NCBI GenBank assembly: GCA_000436535.1
Contig: FR886292.1
Coordinates: forward strand, 1-19,841
From: Eubacterium sp. CAG:252
Lineage (GTDB): Bacteria > Bacillota > Clostridia > Lachnospirales > Lachnospiraceae
Length of the DNA: 19,841 nt
Reading direction: 5' to 3'
Shown: one piece after another, positions 8,185-14,844 of the stretch
How positions within the stretch are numbered: the stretch's first letter is position 1
Layout: every line of letters starts with the position of its first letter
Notes under the pieces: model-generated
Told to the model about the DNA's origin: nothing
Seen by the model: only the letters and a program-made list of their open reading frames with translations
Database searches by the model: none
Position numbers and translations under genes: made by a program

Positions 8185-9600
8185 ATGCGATACAATATGC
8201 TTACCAAGCAGATTTTTCTATATATAGCCGTTGCAATAGTCGGTTTTATCGCTGTTACGACTATATGCTATAAGCATGACTACAACAAGGTATACAATTA
8301 TTATTCAGATGCCATGTATCAGCAGGCTACGGAAATATCCAGCGAATACGGAACTGACTTTCTTGAGTCTAACCGTATGCCGGCTATAAGAACAAATCTT
8401 AGTATCATATCACACCTGAATGGCACACGTATTATGTTTGTTGAGCCAAACGGCAAGGTGCTTTTAGATACAAGCTACACTGGAAAGGCTTCACAGGATG
8501 ACTGTCTGTACGAGATTGAGGAATTTGACTATGGAAGCCTTAACGGAGCACACTCCCACTTAGGCGACTTTTACGGCGTATTCAGTGAGGATGTGCTTAG
8601 TGTGTATTCGCCTATAACAAGCGGCTTTAATATAGTTGGATATGTTGTTATAAATATGCCTGAAAGCACGATAACTGACCGTGTATACCAGACATTTAAC
8701 ACTAACTATCTGACACTTGCCATAGCTATGGTGCTGTCACTTTCTATGCTTATACTTTACTTTGTACACATACACGCACCTATCAATGAGCTTACAAAGG
8801 CTACTGTCGAATATGGAAAAGGTAATCTTTCATACCGCATACAGTCTAAGCACAATGATGAAATCGGTCGTCTTGCAGCCTCTCTTGATTATATGGCGCA
8901 GGAGTTAAATGAAATGGATAAGTTCCAGCAGAAGTTTTTATCCAACATATCCCACGACTTCCGCTCACCACTGACCTCTATCAAGGGCTATCTTGAGGCT
9001 ATTGAGGACGGAACTATTCCGCCTGAAATGATTAATAAGTATATCAACATTGTACTTTTTGAAACTGACAGGCTTACCAAGCTCACAAGCAATATACTTA
9101 CTCTTAATGAGCTTGACCCAAAGAGTGTCCGCCTTGATATAAGTACATTTGATGTGAACTCTGTCATAAAGCACACGATAGAAACGCTTGAAGGCACATG
9201 CAAGAAAAAGAATATCAAGTTCAGTCTTACATTTGCAGGAAATGTGGAAAATGTAAAGGCTGACAAGCAGAAAATCCAGCAGGTCATATATAATCTTATC
9301 GACAATGCGATAAAGTTCAGCCACGATAATTCTTTCATATATGTCACTGTCAAGGAAAAGGGTGAAAAAGCGCAGATATCCATAAAGGATACTGGAAGCG
9401 GCATCGCCAAAGAGGATATTGATAAGATATGGGACAGATTTTACAAGTCTGATGCCTCAAGAGGCCGCGATAAGAAGGGCTCTGGTCTTGGACTTTCTAT
9501 TGTTAAGGAGATTATACAGGCTCATGAAGAGCATATTGATGTCATAAGCACGAAGGATGTCGGAACGGAATTCATATTTACGCTGGCGCTGGCACGGTAG
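8185..9600 (+). CDS. Sensor histidine kinase, HAMP-containing, partner of the upstream regulator
   Basis: 471 residues from the start chosen. Seen: a first membrane segment (about 8-28, LYIAVAIVGFIAVTTICY); an extracytoplasmic sensor region (about 30-172); a second membrane segment (about 176-196); HAMP (about 197-250, with APINELTKA); the phospho-acceptor His257 in SHDFRSPL; N-box NLIDNA (about 370); G1 DTGSGI (about 402); F-box DRFYKSD; and G2 GSGLGLS. The start is the ATG at 8185, preceded by GAGG with 6-nt spacing. A longer frame back to 8122 has no SD and includes the SD and leader hairpins in its 21 extra residues. The signal sensed is unknown. Downstream is the palindromic element, then a convergent chemoreceptor. 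Confidence 0.94.
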   Translation: MRYNMLTKQIFLYIAVAIVGFIAVTTICYKHDYNKVYNYYSDAMYQQATEISSEYGTDFLESNRMPAIRTNLSIISHLNGTRIMFVEPNGKVLLDTSYTGKASQDDCLYEIEEFDYGSLNGAHSHLGDFYGVFSEDVLSVYSPITSGFNIVGYVVINMPESTITDRVYQTFNTNYLTLAIAMVLSLSMLILYFVHIHAPINELTKATVEYGKGNLSYRIQSKHNDEIGRLAASLDYMAQELNEMDKFQQKFLSNISHDFRSPLTSIKGYLEAIEDGTIPPEMINKYINIVLFETDRLTKLTSNILTLNELDPKSVRLDISTFDVNSVIKHTIETLEGTCKKKNIKFSLTFAGNVENVKADKQKIQQVIYNLIDNAIKFSHDNSFIYVTVKEKGEKAQISIKDTGSGIAKEDIDKIWDRFYKSDASRGRDKKGSGLGLSIVKEIIQAHEEHIDVISTKDVGTEFIFTLALAR

Positions 9601-9612
9601 GGCGCTGCTGGC

Positions 9613-9646
9613 TATATACATAGCTGCTTTCCGTTTATATTATGTC
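9613..9646 (+). repeat. 34-bp perfect direct repeat, left copy
   Basis: Starts TATATACATAGCTGCTTTCC and ends TATATTATGTC. It is identical over 34 bases to 9951-9984, with flanking bases that differ at both ends. It starts 12 bp after the kinase stop. The two copies bracket a 304-bp insert that contains the palindrome. Confidence 0.95.
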
Positions 9647-9781
9647 TGACGGTGGCGTAATCTATAAATTTATTGTATCAAAGTCAGCATAAAGGTCGGG
9701 GGATGTCAGGGAAATAATGCGCAGCGCACACTTGAAAGCTGATTGTGATAGTTCTTAGATATTCCATTCAATTATCAGCAA

Positions 9782-9805
9782 CGATTTGACACGGATGTCA
9801 AATCG
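9782..9805. repeat. Perfect 10-bp hairpin with CGGA tetraloop
   Basis: CGATTTGACA, loop CGGA and TGTCAAATCG pair without a mismatch in the core of the large palindrome. No T-run follows on either strand, so it is not a typical terminator. Confidence 0.85.
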
Positions 9806-9811
9806 AGCGAA

Positions 9812-9846
9812 AACGCAACAGGACGTTGCGTATGAGCGGTTGCGTT
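9812..9846 (+). repeat. Core hairpin with two alternative partners
   Basis: ACGCAAC (9813-9819) can pair with GTTGCGT at 9825-9831 (loop AGGAC). Extended as AACGCAAC (9812-9819), it can instead pair with GTTGCGTT at 9839-9846. The two pairings exclude each other. Confidence 0.6.
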
Positions 9847-9950
9847 CGTAGCAAAAACTTATAAGGAATATCTTAGAAATATCCAATCAGCTTTCTGGTG
9901 CGCGAAGTCTTATTTCCCTGACATCACCTGGTCTTTATGCGTCCGTTTGT

Positions 9951-9984
9951 TATATACATAGCTGCTTTCCGTTTATATTATGTC
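9951..9984 (+). repeat. 34-bp perfect direct repeat, right copy
   Basis: Identical to 9613-9646. A short GTCCGTT motif occurs just left of this copy (9941-9947) and again immediately right of it (9985-9991), so the duplication has small nested repeats at its edges. Confidence 0.95.
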
Positions 9985-10015
9985 GTCCGTTCGTCACAAT
10001 ATACTAACGACCACC

Positions 10016-11749
10016 CTAATTATTAACCGGTCTATAAAGCTTAAATTTATTAATAAGCTTATCCAGCTCTCTTGCTCTCTCCTCAAGCTGTTCGCTGATA
10101 GCTGAACTCTCCTGTGAAGATGCTGCTGTATTCTGAGTAACACCAGATATCTGCTCAATTCCCTGCTCTATCTGTGATAAAGCTTCTGCCTGTGCTCTTG
10201 CTGCCTCATTAGTTTCCTGCGCAACACCGGCAAACTTCTGCATTTCGTTAATAGTTTCCTCAAATGCCTGTGCAACAGACTCTGTTATCTCGTTACCCTT
10301 ATTAATCTCTTCGATAGTCTTAACTATAAGTTCTCTTGTATTAACTGCTGACTTCTGACTGTCTGTAGCAAGCTTTCCAATCTGCTCTGCAACTACTGCG
10401 AAGCCTCTTCCTGCATCACCGGCTCTTGCTGCCTCAATAGATGCGTTAAGTGCAAGAAGGCTTGTCTGTGAAGCGATATCTTCAATAGTTGATGTTATCT
10501 GTTCAATCTTATTAGATATGTCTATAATACTTGCCATCTCTTCTGTGAGGCTGTCCATTTTCTTACGTTCTTCTTCTGCATTATTAGCTGCTTCAAGAAC
10601 ATTATCATATGCTTCCTGTGTCTGTTCAGCACTCTTTTCAGCTAATGCTGCAACAGTTTCTACTGTAGCTGTAAGCTCTTCAACAGCACTTGCCTGGTCA
10701 GTAGTACCCTTTGCAAGGTCGCCTGCTGCCTTTGAAAGGTCCTCAGCGCCGATATCAACCTGCTCTGAAGTCTTTGCTATATTAGTTAATGTCGTATTAA
10801 AATGCTTTAAAATGTATACAAATGACTCCTTGATACTTACAAAATCACCAAGGAAATCTGTAATCTCATCTGAGTCCTTAGTTAAATCACCACTTGCAAT
10901 CTCTCTTAAGACCGTTGATATCTCTTCAACATATGCATCAAGATTTTTCATAGTTCCCTTAAGAGTTCTAGCCATATCACCGAATTCATCTTCCGACTCA
11001 TATGTTATGAGCTCACCAGCTGACATATCTCCGGCATACATTTTTTCAGCAGCTTCTACAATCTGCTTTGCAGGTGTTGTAAGTACTTCTGTTATAGTTT
11101 TTATAAAGAAATTTGACATAATTAATAATATTACAACAAGTGCAATTCCTGCTATTGCAAGTCCATTACCAAGACATACTGACTGATTATAATACTGGCC
11201 ACCATTCTGGTTTACAAGTGTTTCAAGTTCATTAGTTAATTCCTTAATTTCATTAACTATAGGAAGATATGTATTGTAATTAAGTGTGTAAGCCTCATCT
11301 ATCTTGCCTGACTTTAAAAGCTGCATAACCTGAGGTCTTACCTTTTCACCTTCATTAATCTTTGTCTGAAGCTCTGAAAGCTTTGCTTTGGTTTCACCTG
11401 TCTTAAAGTGCTTCTCCATGTCATCGACACCTGTGACAACAAGATTGACATCTCCTTCTACTGTCTTTTCAAATGAAGCATATCTGTCTGCCATATTATC
11501 AGAACCCTCTGCTAACAGTCTGTTTATGGCTCTCTGTAAGTCTGTAAGACCATACTTTACATCTGCAACATCACTTATATTGGTCATTGGTCCCTGATAT
11601 ATGCTTTTTACGTTATTGGCAACTGCAAATATTCCACATATAAGAATAACACCTATAATACAGGCTATAAGCGATATCACTCCAATAGTTGCTCTTAATT
11701 TACGTTTAATTGTGTAATGCTTTAATCTTTCCTTGTACTTCTCTACCAC
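10016..11749 (-). CDS. Methyl-accepting chemotaxis protein
   Basis: 577 residues. Seen: a basic cytoplasmic N-terminus; membrane segment 1 (about 23-45); a mostly helical extracytoplasmic domain of four-helix-bundle type (about 46-190); membrane segment 2 (about 193-216); HAMP (about 217-270) and a possible second HAMP-like helical segment (about 275-325); then the long cytoplasmic coiled coil. Its conserved hairpin tip is near 423-460 (SQTSLLALNASIEAARAG, GRGFAVVAEQIGKLA). There is no C-terminal CheR/CheB docking pentapeptide. The start is GTG, with AAGGAG 6 nt upstream. It has its own promoter (11812-11840) just after the trmL terminator. It relays attractant or repellent signals to CheA; the ligand is unknown. 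Confidence 0.95.
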   Translation of the reverse strand: MVEKYKERLKHYTIKRKLRATIGVISLIACIIGVILICGIFAVANNVKSIYQGPMTNISDVADVKYGLTDLQRAINRLLAEGSDNMADRYASFEKTVEGDVNLVVTGVDDMEKHFKTGETKAKLSELQTKINEGEKVRPQVMQLLKSGKIDEAYTLNYNTYLPIVNEIKELTNELETLVNQNGGQYYNQSVCLGNGLAIAGIALVVILLIMSNFFIKTITEVLTTPAKQIVEAAEKMYAGDMSAGELITYESEDEFGDMARTLKGTMKNLDAYVEEISTVLREIASGDLTKDSDEITDFLGDFVSIKESFVYILKHFNTTLTNIAKTSEQVDIGAEDLSKAAGDLAKGTTDQASAVEELTATVETVAALAEKSAEQTQEAYDNVLEAANNAEEERKKMDSLTEEMASIIDISNKIEQITSTIEDIASQTSLLALNASIEAARAGDAGRGFAVVAEQIGKLATDSQKSAVNTRELIVKTIEEINKGNEITESVAQAFEETINEMQKFAGVAQETNEAARAQAEALSQIEQGIEQISGVTQNTAASSQESSAISEQLEERARELDKLINKFKLYRPVNN

Positions 11750-11811
11750 TATTTACTCCTTCTAAGCCGTTAAAATATTCTGTTGTTCGTTCATTTTTTC
11801 AAACTCTTTCT

Positions 11812-11840
11812 AGTATACCGGAATATGTTGTATTTTTCAA
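11812..11840 (-). promoter_or_regulatory. Sigma-A type promoter of the chemoreceptor gene
   Basis: TTGAAA (11840-11835), a 17-bp spacer and TATACT (11817-11812) lie on the minus strand about 65 bp before the GTG start. I see no sigma-28-like box, so the receptor seems to use the housekeeping sigma factor. Confidence 0.7.
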
Positions 11841-11864
11841 GCAAATATATTATAAATTTTTTAC

Positions 11865-11927
11865 AAAAAACACAGCGACATATTTGCCAAATGATAATTA
11901 TAATCATATAACAAAAAATCACTGTGT
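11865..11927 (-). terminator. Terminator of trmL
   Basis: In minus-strand RNA, ACACAGUGA (11927-11919) pairs with UCGCUGUGU (11878-11870) as a 9-bp stem with one U-G pair, followed by a T-run. The loop holds a smaller AT-rich hairpin. It sits between the trmL stop and the chemoreceptor promoter and so separates the two genes. Confidence 0.75.
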
Positions 11928-11940
11928 GTAATAATATTTA

Positions 11941-12438
11941 CTATAACTTCCAATGAAGCTTATGCAATTCTCCCGAAAGACGCATATCCTTAAAATTATG
12001 CTGTCTTAATGCTTCATACGCCACTATCGCCACTGAATTGGACAGATTAAGTGACCTTATATCACCTATCATAGGTATCCTTATGCATGTATCCTCGTTG
12101 TTGACAAGTATATTCTCTGGAATACCTGCGCTCTCCTTGCCAAACATTATATAGCAGTCATCTTCATATTCTACCTCAGCATAAGTCTTATGAGCCTTGG
12201 TAGTCGCCATATATATCTTAGCTCCCGGATTCTTTGCTAGAAAATCCTCATAATCATTGTAAACCGTGACATCCAGCTTATCCCAGTAGTCAAGTCCTGC
12301 TCTTTTTAACATCTTGTCATTAATCGTGAAGCCAAGAGGTTCTATAAGATGAAGACGCGCCCCTGTCGCAACACAGGTTCTTCCTATGTTACCGGTATTG
12401 GCTGGCATTTCCGGTTCATGTAGTACTATATTAAGCAT
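11941..12438 (-). CDS. trmL: tRNA (cytidine/uridine-34-2'-O)-methyltransferase, TrmL family
   Basis: 165 residues, the usual size of this SPOUT-fold enzyme, which methylates the 2'-hydroxyl of the wobble base in certain leucine tRNAs using S-adenosylmethionine. Seen: the N-terminal HEPEMPANTGNIGRTC motif (7-22), FGKESAGIP (99-107), and the C-terminal knot IPMIGDIRSLNLSNSVAI (121-138). The start ATG is at 12436-12438. Its SD is weak (GAGAAAG, somewhat distant). A good promoter stands about 30 bp upstream and a terminator follows, so it is probably transcribed alone although it sits between two chemotaxis genes. Confidence 0.93.
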   Translation of the reverse strand: MLNIVLHEPEMPANTGNIGRTCVATGARLHLIEPLGFTINDKMLKRAGLDYWDKLDVTVYNDYEDFLAKNPGAKIYMATTKAHKTYAEVEYEDDCYIMFGKESAGIPENILVNNEDTCIRIPMIGDIRSLNLSNSVAIVAYEALRQHNFKDMRLSGELHKLHWKL

Positions 12439-12466
12439 ATTTTTTCATTCTTTCTCTATATTGATT

Positions 12467-12495
12467 ATTATACTATAAACGACCAAATCTGAAAA
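12467..12495 (-). promoter_or_regulatory. Promoter of trmL
   Basis: TTTTCA (12495-12490), a 17-bp spacer and TATAAT (12472-12467) on the minus strand predict a start near 12460 and a leader of about 20 nt before the trmL ATG. Confidence 0.6.
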
Positions 12496-12548
12496 TCTCA
12501 TAATTTTGACTGTCTAAGTAAATGTCTTTCTTCGCACTAATCATAGCT

Positions 12549-13022
12549 TTAGTCTGTCTTAATAGCTATATCAAGCTCAAGTGAAAGTCCATCATCTGAC
12601 TGTATAGGAACACATATATTCTGGGCATATGACTGTGTTATAGTCATGGCGCCACGACATACTGTAGGTGGTGTGATATCTATAACAATACCCTTTGTTG
12701 AGAATATTGTTGCCGCATTACCCATAATCATGTTGCCAAGTTCACTTATCGCACTTGTTGCCATAGAGTCAAGCTCTGCAACAGGCATACCCATCATCAT
12801 CTTTGATGCAACCTGAAGTGCCTGCTCATATCCAAATGCCATAAGCACCTGACCCTTCATCTGTCCGGTAATACCTATCATAATGGCAACCGACTCCTCA
12901 CTGAACTCTGTCGTCTTAACATAAGGCTTACCTATACTCATATCCGTCTGACATATATTTTTCATTATAGTTGTTGTCGCCATAAGAAATGGATTAATTA
13001 AATCTACACTAATTCCTGCCAT
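12549..13022 (-). CDS. cheX: CheX-type chemotaxis phosphatase
   Basis: 157 residues. The CheX/CheC family dephosphorylates CheY-P to end a chemotactic signal. Seen: an alpha/beta protein with the active-site pattern SELGNMIMGN (E94, N97), equivalent to the family's E-x-x-N helix, and a preceding GQVLMAFGYEQALQVAS strand-helix unit typical of the fold. The start ATG (13020-13022) has GGGAG 9 nt upstream. The frame stays open to 13094, but that extension runs through the dispersed hairpin repeat and has no SD, so it is rejected. Neighbours: trmL downstream, the aminotransferase upstream. No CheC, CheD or flagellar gene lies in the window. A specialised CheC-like adaptor is the alternative. Confidence 0.85.
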   Translation of the reverse strand: MAGISVDLINPFLMATTTIMKNICQTDMSIGKPYVKTTEFSEESVAIMIGITGQMKGQVLMAFGYEQALQVASKMMMGMPVAELDSMATSAISELGNMIMGNAATIFSTKGIVIDITPPTVCRGAMTITQSYAQNICVPIQSDDGLSLELDIAIKTD

Positions 13023-13046
13023 ATTCTGTTTCTCCCGTTTGTATTT

Positions 13047-13073
13047 GATATATAAATAAGATACCATGGTCAA
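13047..13073 (-). promoter_or_regulatory. Possible cheX promoter using the repeat as -35
   Basis: TTGACC (13073-13068), part of the dispersed repeat, lies 15 bp from TATATC (13052-13047), or 17 bp from TATCAA. The predicted leader would be only about 15-20 nt. It is a tentative match. Confidence 0.3.
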
Positions 13074-13127
13074 AAGGTCTAAACCCGCATGCACTTGCTC
13101 ATAGGTGGGTGAATGATCTTTTGACTC
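13060..13127. repeat. Dispersed 68-bp hairpin repeat, copy A
   Basis: Aligns without gaps to 19613-19680, with about 11-12 differences in 68 positions. The ends are inverted: GGTCAAAAGGTC at 13068-13079 against GATCTTTTGACT near 13115-13126. The centre shares CTTGCTCATAGGTG. It lies between the aminotransferase stop and cheX. Confidence 0.85.
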
Positions 13128-13144
13128 TTACATCATAATAATAT

Positions 13145-14305
13145 TTATAACTTATTTATAAAGTTCTTTATTCTCCTAAGACCTTCCTTAAGGCTTTCAA
13201 GTGAATATGCATAAGATATTCTTACAAAGCCTTCTCCACTCTCACCGAATGCTGTTCCTGGAACAACTGCAAGCTTCTGATCCTCTAACAGTCTGTTAGC
13301 AAATTCTTCTGAAGTCATACCAAACTTTTTAATAGAAGGGAATATATAAAATGCACCAAATGGCTCAAAACAGTCTATCCCCATCTCTCTTAATTCATGA
13401 ACCAGATATCTTCTTCTCTGGTCATATGCAGTCACCATCTTTTCAACTTCCATATCACAGTTCTTAAGTGCTTCCACCGCTGCAAACTGGCTGTTAGTTG
13501 GCGCGCACATAATAGCATACTGATGAAGCTTTATCATCTGTTTTATAATATAATCCGGTCCACAGGCATATCCAAGTCGCCAGCCTGTCATCGCAAATGC
13601 TTTGGAGAAACCATTTATCATAATAGTTCTCTCCTTCATACCCGGAAGACTTGCTATCGAGCAATGCTTGTTATCGCCGTATGTAAGCTCTGAATATATC
13701 TCATCTGATATAACATAAAGGTCTTTTTCTATGATAACAGGAACAAGCTCCATAAGCTCATCTCTTGTCATGATAGCACCTGTCGGATTATTTGGAAAAG
13801 GCATAATAAGAACTTTCGTCTTATCTGTTATATGTTCAAGAAGCTCTTCCTTTGTAAGCTTGAACTCATTCTCCTCCTTAAGGTTGACAAATACAGGAAC
13901 CGCATCTGCCATAACTGCACATGGAAGATATGAAACGTAACTAGGCTGTGGAATAATAACCTCATCTCCCGGGTCTATCATACATCTTAAAGCTATATCT
14001 ATAGCCTCACTTCCACCTACTGTAACAAGAGTTTCTTTCATAGGATTATACTCTACATTATACTTTCTTGCCACATAATTACATATTTCTTCTCTTAATT
14101 CCTTAAGTCCGGCATTCGATGTATAGAAAGTTCTTCCCTTTTCAAGGGCATATATTCCTTCCTCTCTTACATTCCACGGTGTATCAAAGTCAGGCTCTCC
14201 AACACCAAGCGAGATAGCATCCGGTATCTCACTTACGACATCGAAGAACTTTCTGATACCCGATGGCTGAATATCAACTATCTTCTTTGATAAAGCATTT
14301 CTCAT
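13145..14305 (-). CDS. PLP-dependent class I/II aminotransferase
   Basis: 386 residues, fold-type I. Seen: N-terminal SLGVGEPDFDTP; PNNPTGA (N173); SDEIYSELTYG (D201, Y204); the PLP lysine K235 in NGFSKAFAMTGWRLGY; and the carboxylate-binding Arg362 in FVRISYA. All active-site residues are present, so it should be active on an amino acid / 2-oxo acid pair. The substrate is not fixed by these motifs; aspartate, aromatic or alanine-type use are all possible. The ATG overlaps the stop of the upstream Lrp/AsnC gene as ATGA, so the two are translationally coupled. That makes regulation by that protein likely. Confidence 0.95.
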   Translation of the reverse strand: MRNALSKKIVDIQPSGIRKFFDVVSEIPDAISLGVGEPDFDTPWNVREEGIYALEKGRTFYTSNAGLKELREEICNYVARKYNVEYNPMKETLVTVGGSEAIDIALRCMIDPGDEVIIPQPSYVSYLPCAVMADAVPVFVNLKEENEFKLTKEELLEHITDKTKVLIMPFPNNPTGAIMTRDELMELVPVIIEKDLYVISDEIYSELTYGDNKHCSIASLPGMKERTIMINGFSKAFAMTGWRLGYACGPDYIIKQMIKLHQYAIMCAPTNSQFAAVEALKNCDMEVEKMVTAYDQRRRYLVHELREMGIDCFEPFGAFYIFPSIKKFGMTSEEFANRLLEDQKLAVVPGTAFGESGEGFVRISYAYSLESLKEGLRRIKNFINKL

Positions 14306-14784
14306 GGTGTCACCAGCATCCTTTCGTCCTTATATTCTTCATCTAATACAGTTCCATAATCCTTGTACTTCTTAAGCACAAAATGTGTTGAAGTACTTAA
14401 CACTGACTCAAGTGGCGCAAGTTTCGCCGCAACGAACTGTGCAACTGACTTCATAGTCTTACCCTCAATTATAACTGTAAAATCAAAGCCTCCTGACATA
14501 AGATATACTGATGTTACCTCATCATACTTATATATAGTCTCTGCTATGCTGTCAAAACCAAGACCTCTCTGTGGTGTAACCTTTACTTCTATAAGTGCTG
14601 TAACTTTCTCTTCACCTGTTTTATCCCAGTTAATAAGGGTATTATAGCCACATATGATATGTTCCTTTTCCATGTCCGCGATTTCGTTCGCGACTTCGTG
14701 CTCCGCGACTCCAAGCATAACCGCTACATCGTGGATGTCTATTCTTGCATTCTTTTCTAACAAGTTAAGGATTTTTTCTCTCAT
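14302..14784 (-). CDS. Lrp/AsnC-family transcriptional regulator
   Basis: 160 residues. Seen: an N-terminal winged helix-turn-helix (about 1-50, MREKILNLLEKNARI..., DVAVMLGVAEHEV) and a C-terminal RAM/AsnC ligand-binding domain (about 60-145, with VTALIEVKVTP, SVYLMSGGFDFTVIIEG). The start ATG at 14784 follows AAAGGG with 9-nt spacing. An earlier in-frame TTG (14802) would place that SD inside the gene. The family senses amino acids and often controls its neighbour, here the coupled aminotransferase. Odd: the recognition-helix codons (14672-14712) use GCG three times in a short GTCGCG-type micro-repeat, unlike the rest of the window. Confidence 0.93.
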   Translation of the reverse strand: MREKILNLLEKNARIDIHDVAVMLGVAEHEVANEIADMEKEHIICGYNTLINWDKTGEEKVTALIEVKVTPQRGLGFDSIAETIYKYDEVTSVYLMSGGFDFTVIIEGKTMKSVAQFVAAKLAPLESVLSTSTHFVLKKYKDYGTVLDEEYKDERMLVTP

Positions 14785-14814
14785 ATTATTATACCCTTTC
14801 AATTAATTATATTT

Positions 14815-14841
14815 TGCTGATAATATATTCTGCAATCAGCA
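14815..14841. promoter_or_regulatory. 7-bp inverted repeat before the Lrp/AsnC gene
   Basis: TGCTGAT (14815-14821) and ATCAGCA (14835-14841) form a perfect inverted repeat in the 60-bp gap, upstream of the regulator's SD. It could be an operator for autoregulation or a small leader hairpin. There is no T-run. Confidence 0.4.
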
Positions 14842-14844
14842 CAT

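Larger units (their letters stand above)
9687..9940 (+). repeat. Large imperfect inverted repeat with structured core
   Basis: The left arm (9687-9765) and right arm (9865-9940) are inverted copies. Shared blocks are GCATAAAG, GATGTCAGGGAAATAA, GAAAGCTGATT and GATATTCC. Three of the differences near the outer end are G-U compatible only in + strand RNA, which hints that the + strand is the structured form. The 99-bp core holds two more hairpins. No transposase or other gene is present. It could be a MITE-like element, a structured RNA, or a recombination remnant. Confidence 0.85.
9601..10015. other. 415-bp non-coding convergent region
   Basis: No credible gene lies between the kinase stop and the convergent chemoreceptor stop. 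In both arms the ATGTCAGGGAAATAA string gives only a 4-residue frame, and the longest ATG frame noted is 13 residues. Almost the whole region is taken up by the direct repeats, long inverted repeat and hairpins listed separately. Confidence 0.7.

Noticed and set aside
9613..9984. Insertion sequence or CRISPR array
   Set aside because: There is no transposase, the direct repeat occurs only twice, and there is no regular spacer pattern; long inverted arms do not fit CRISPR.
10518..11186. 222-codon open frame on + inside the chemoreceptor gene
   Set aside because: It is antisense to the conserved signalling coiled coil, gives a Ser/Ala/Leu-rich low-complexity product with no family motif, and has no convincing SD.
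13023..13094. Longer N-terminus for CheX
   Set aside because: The extension is made of the dispersed hairpin repeat, lacks an SD, and the ATG at 13022 has a good GGGAG.
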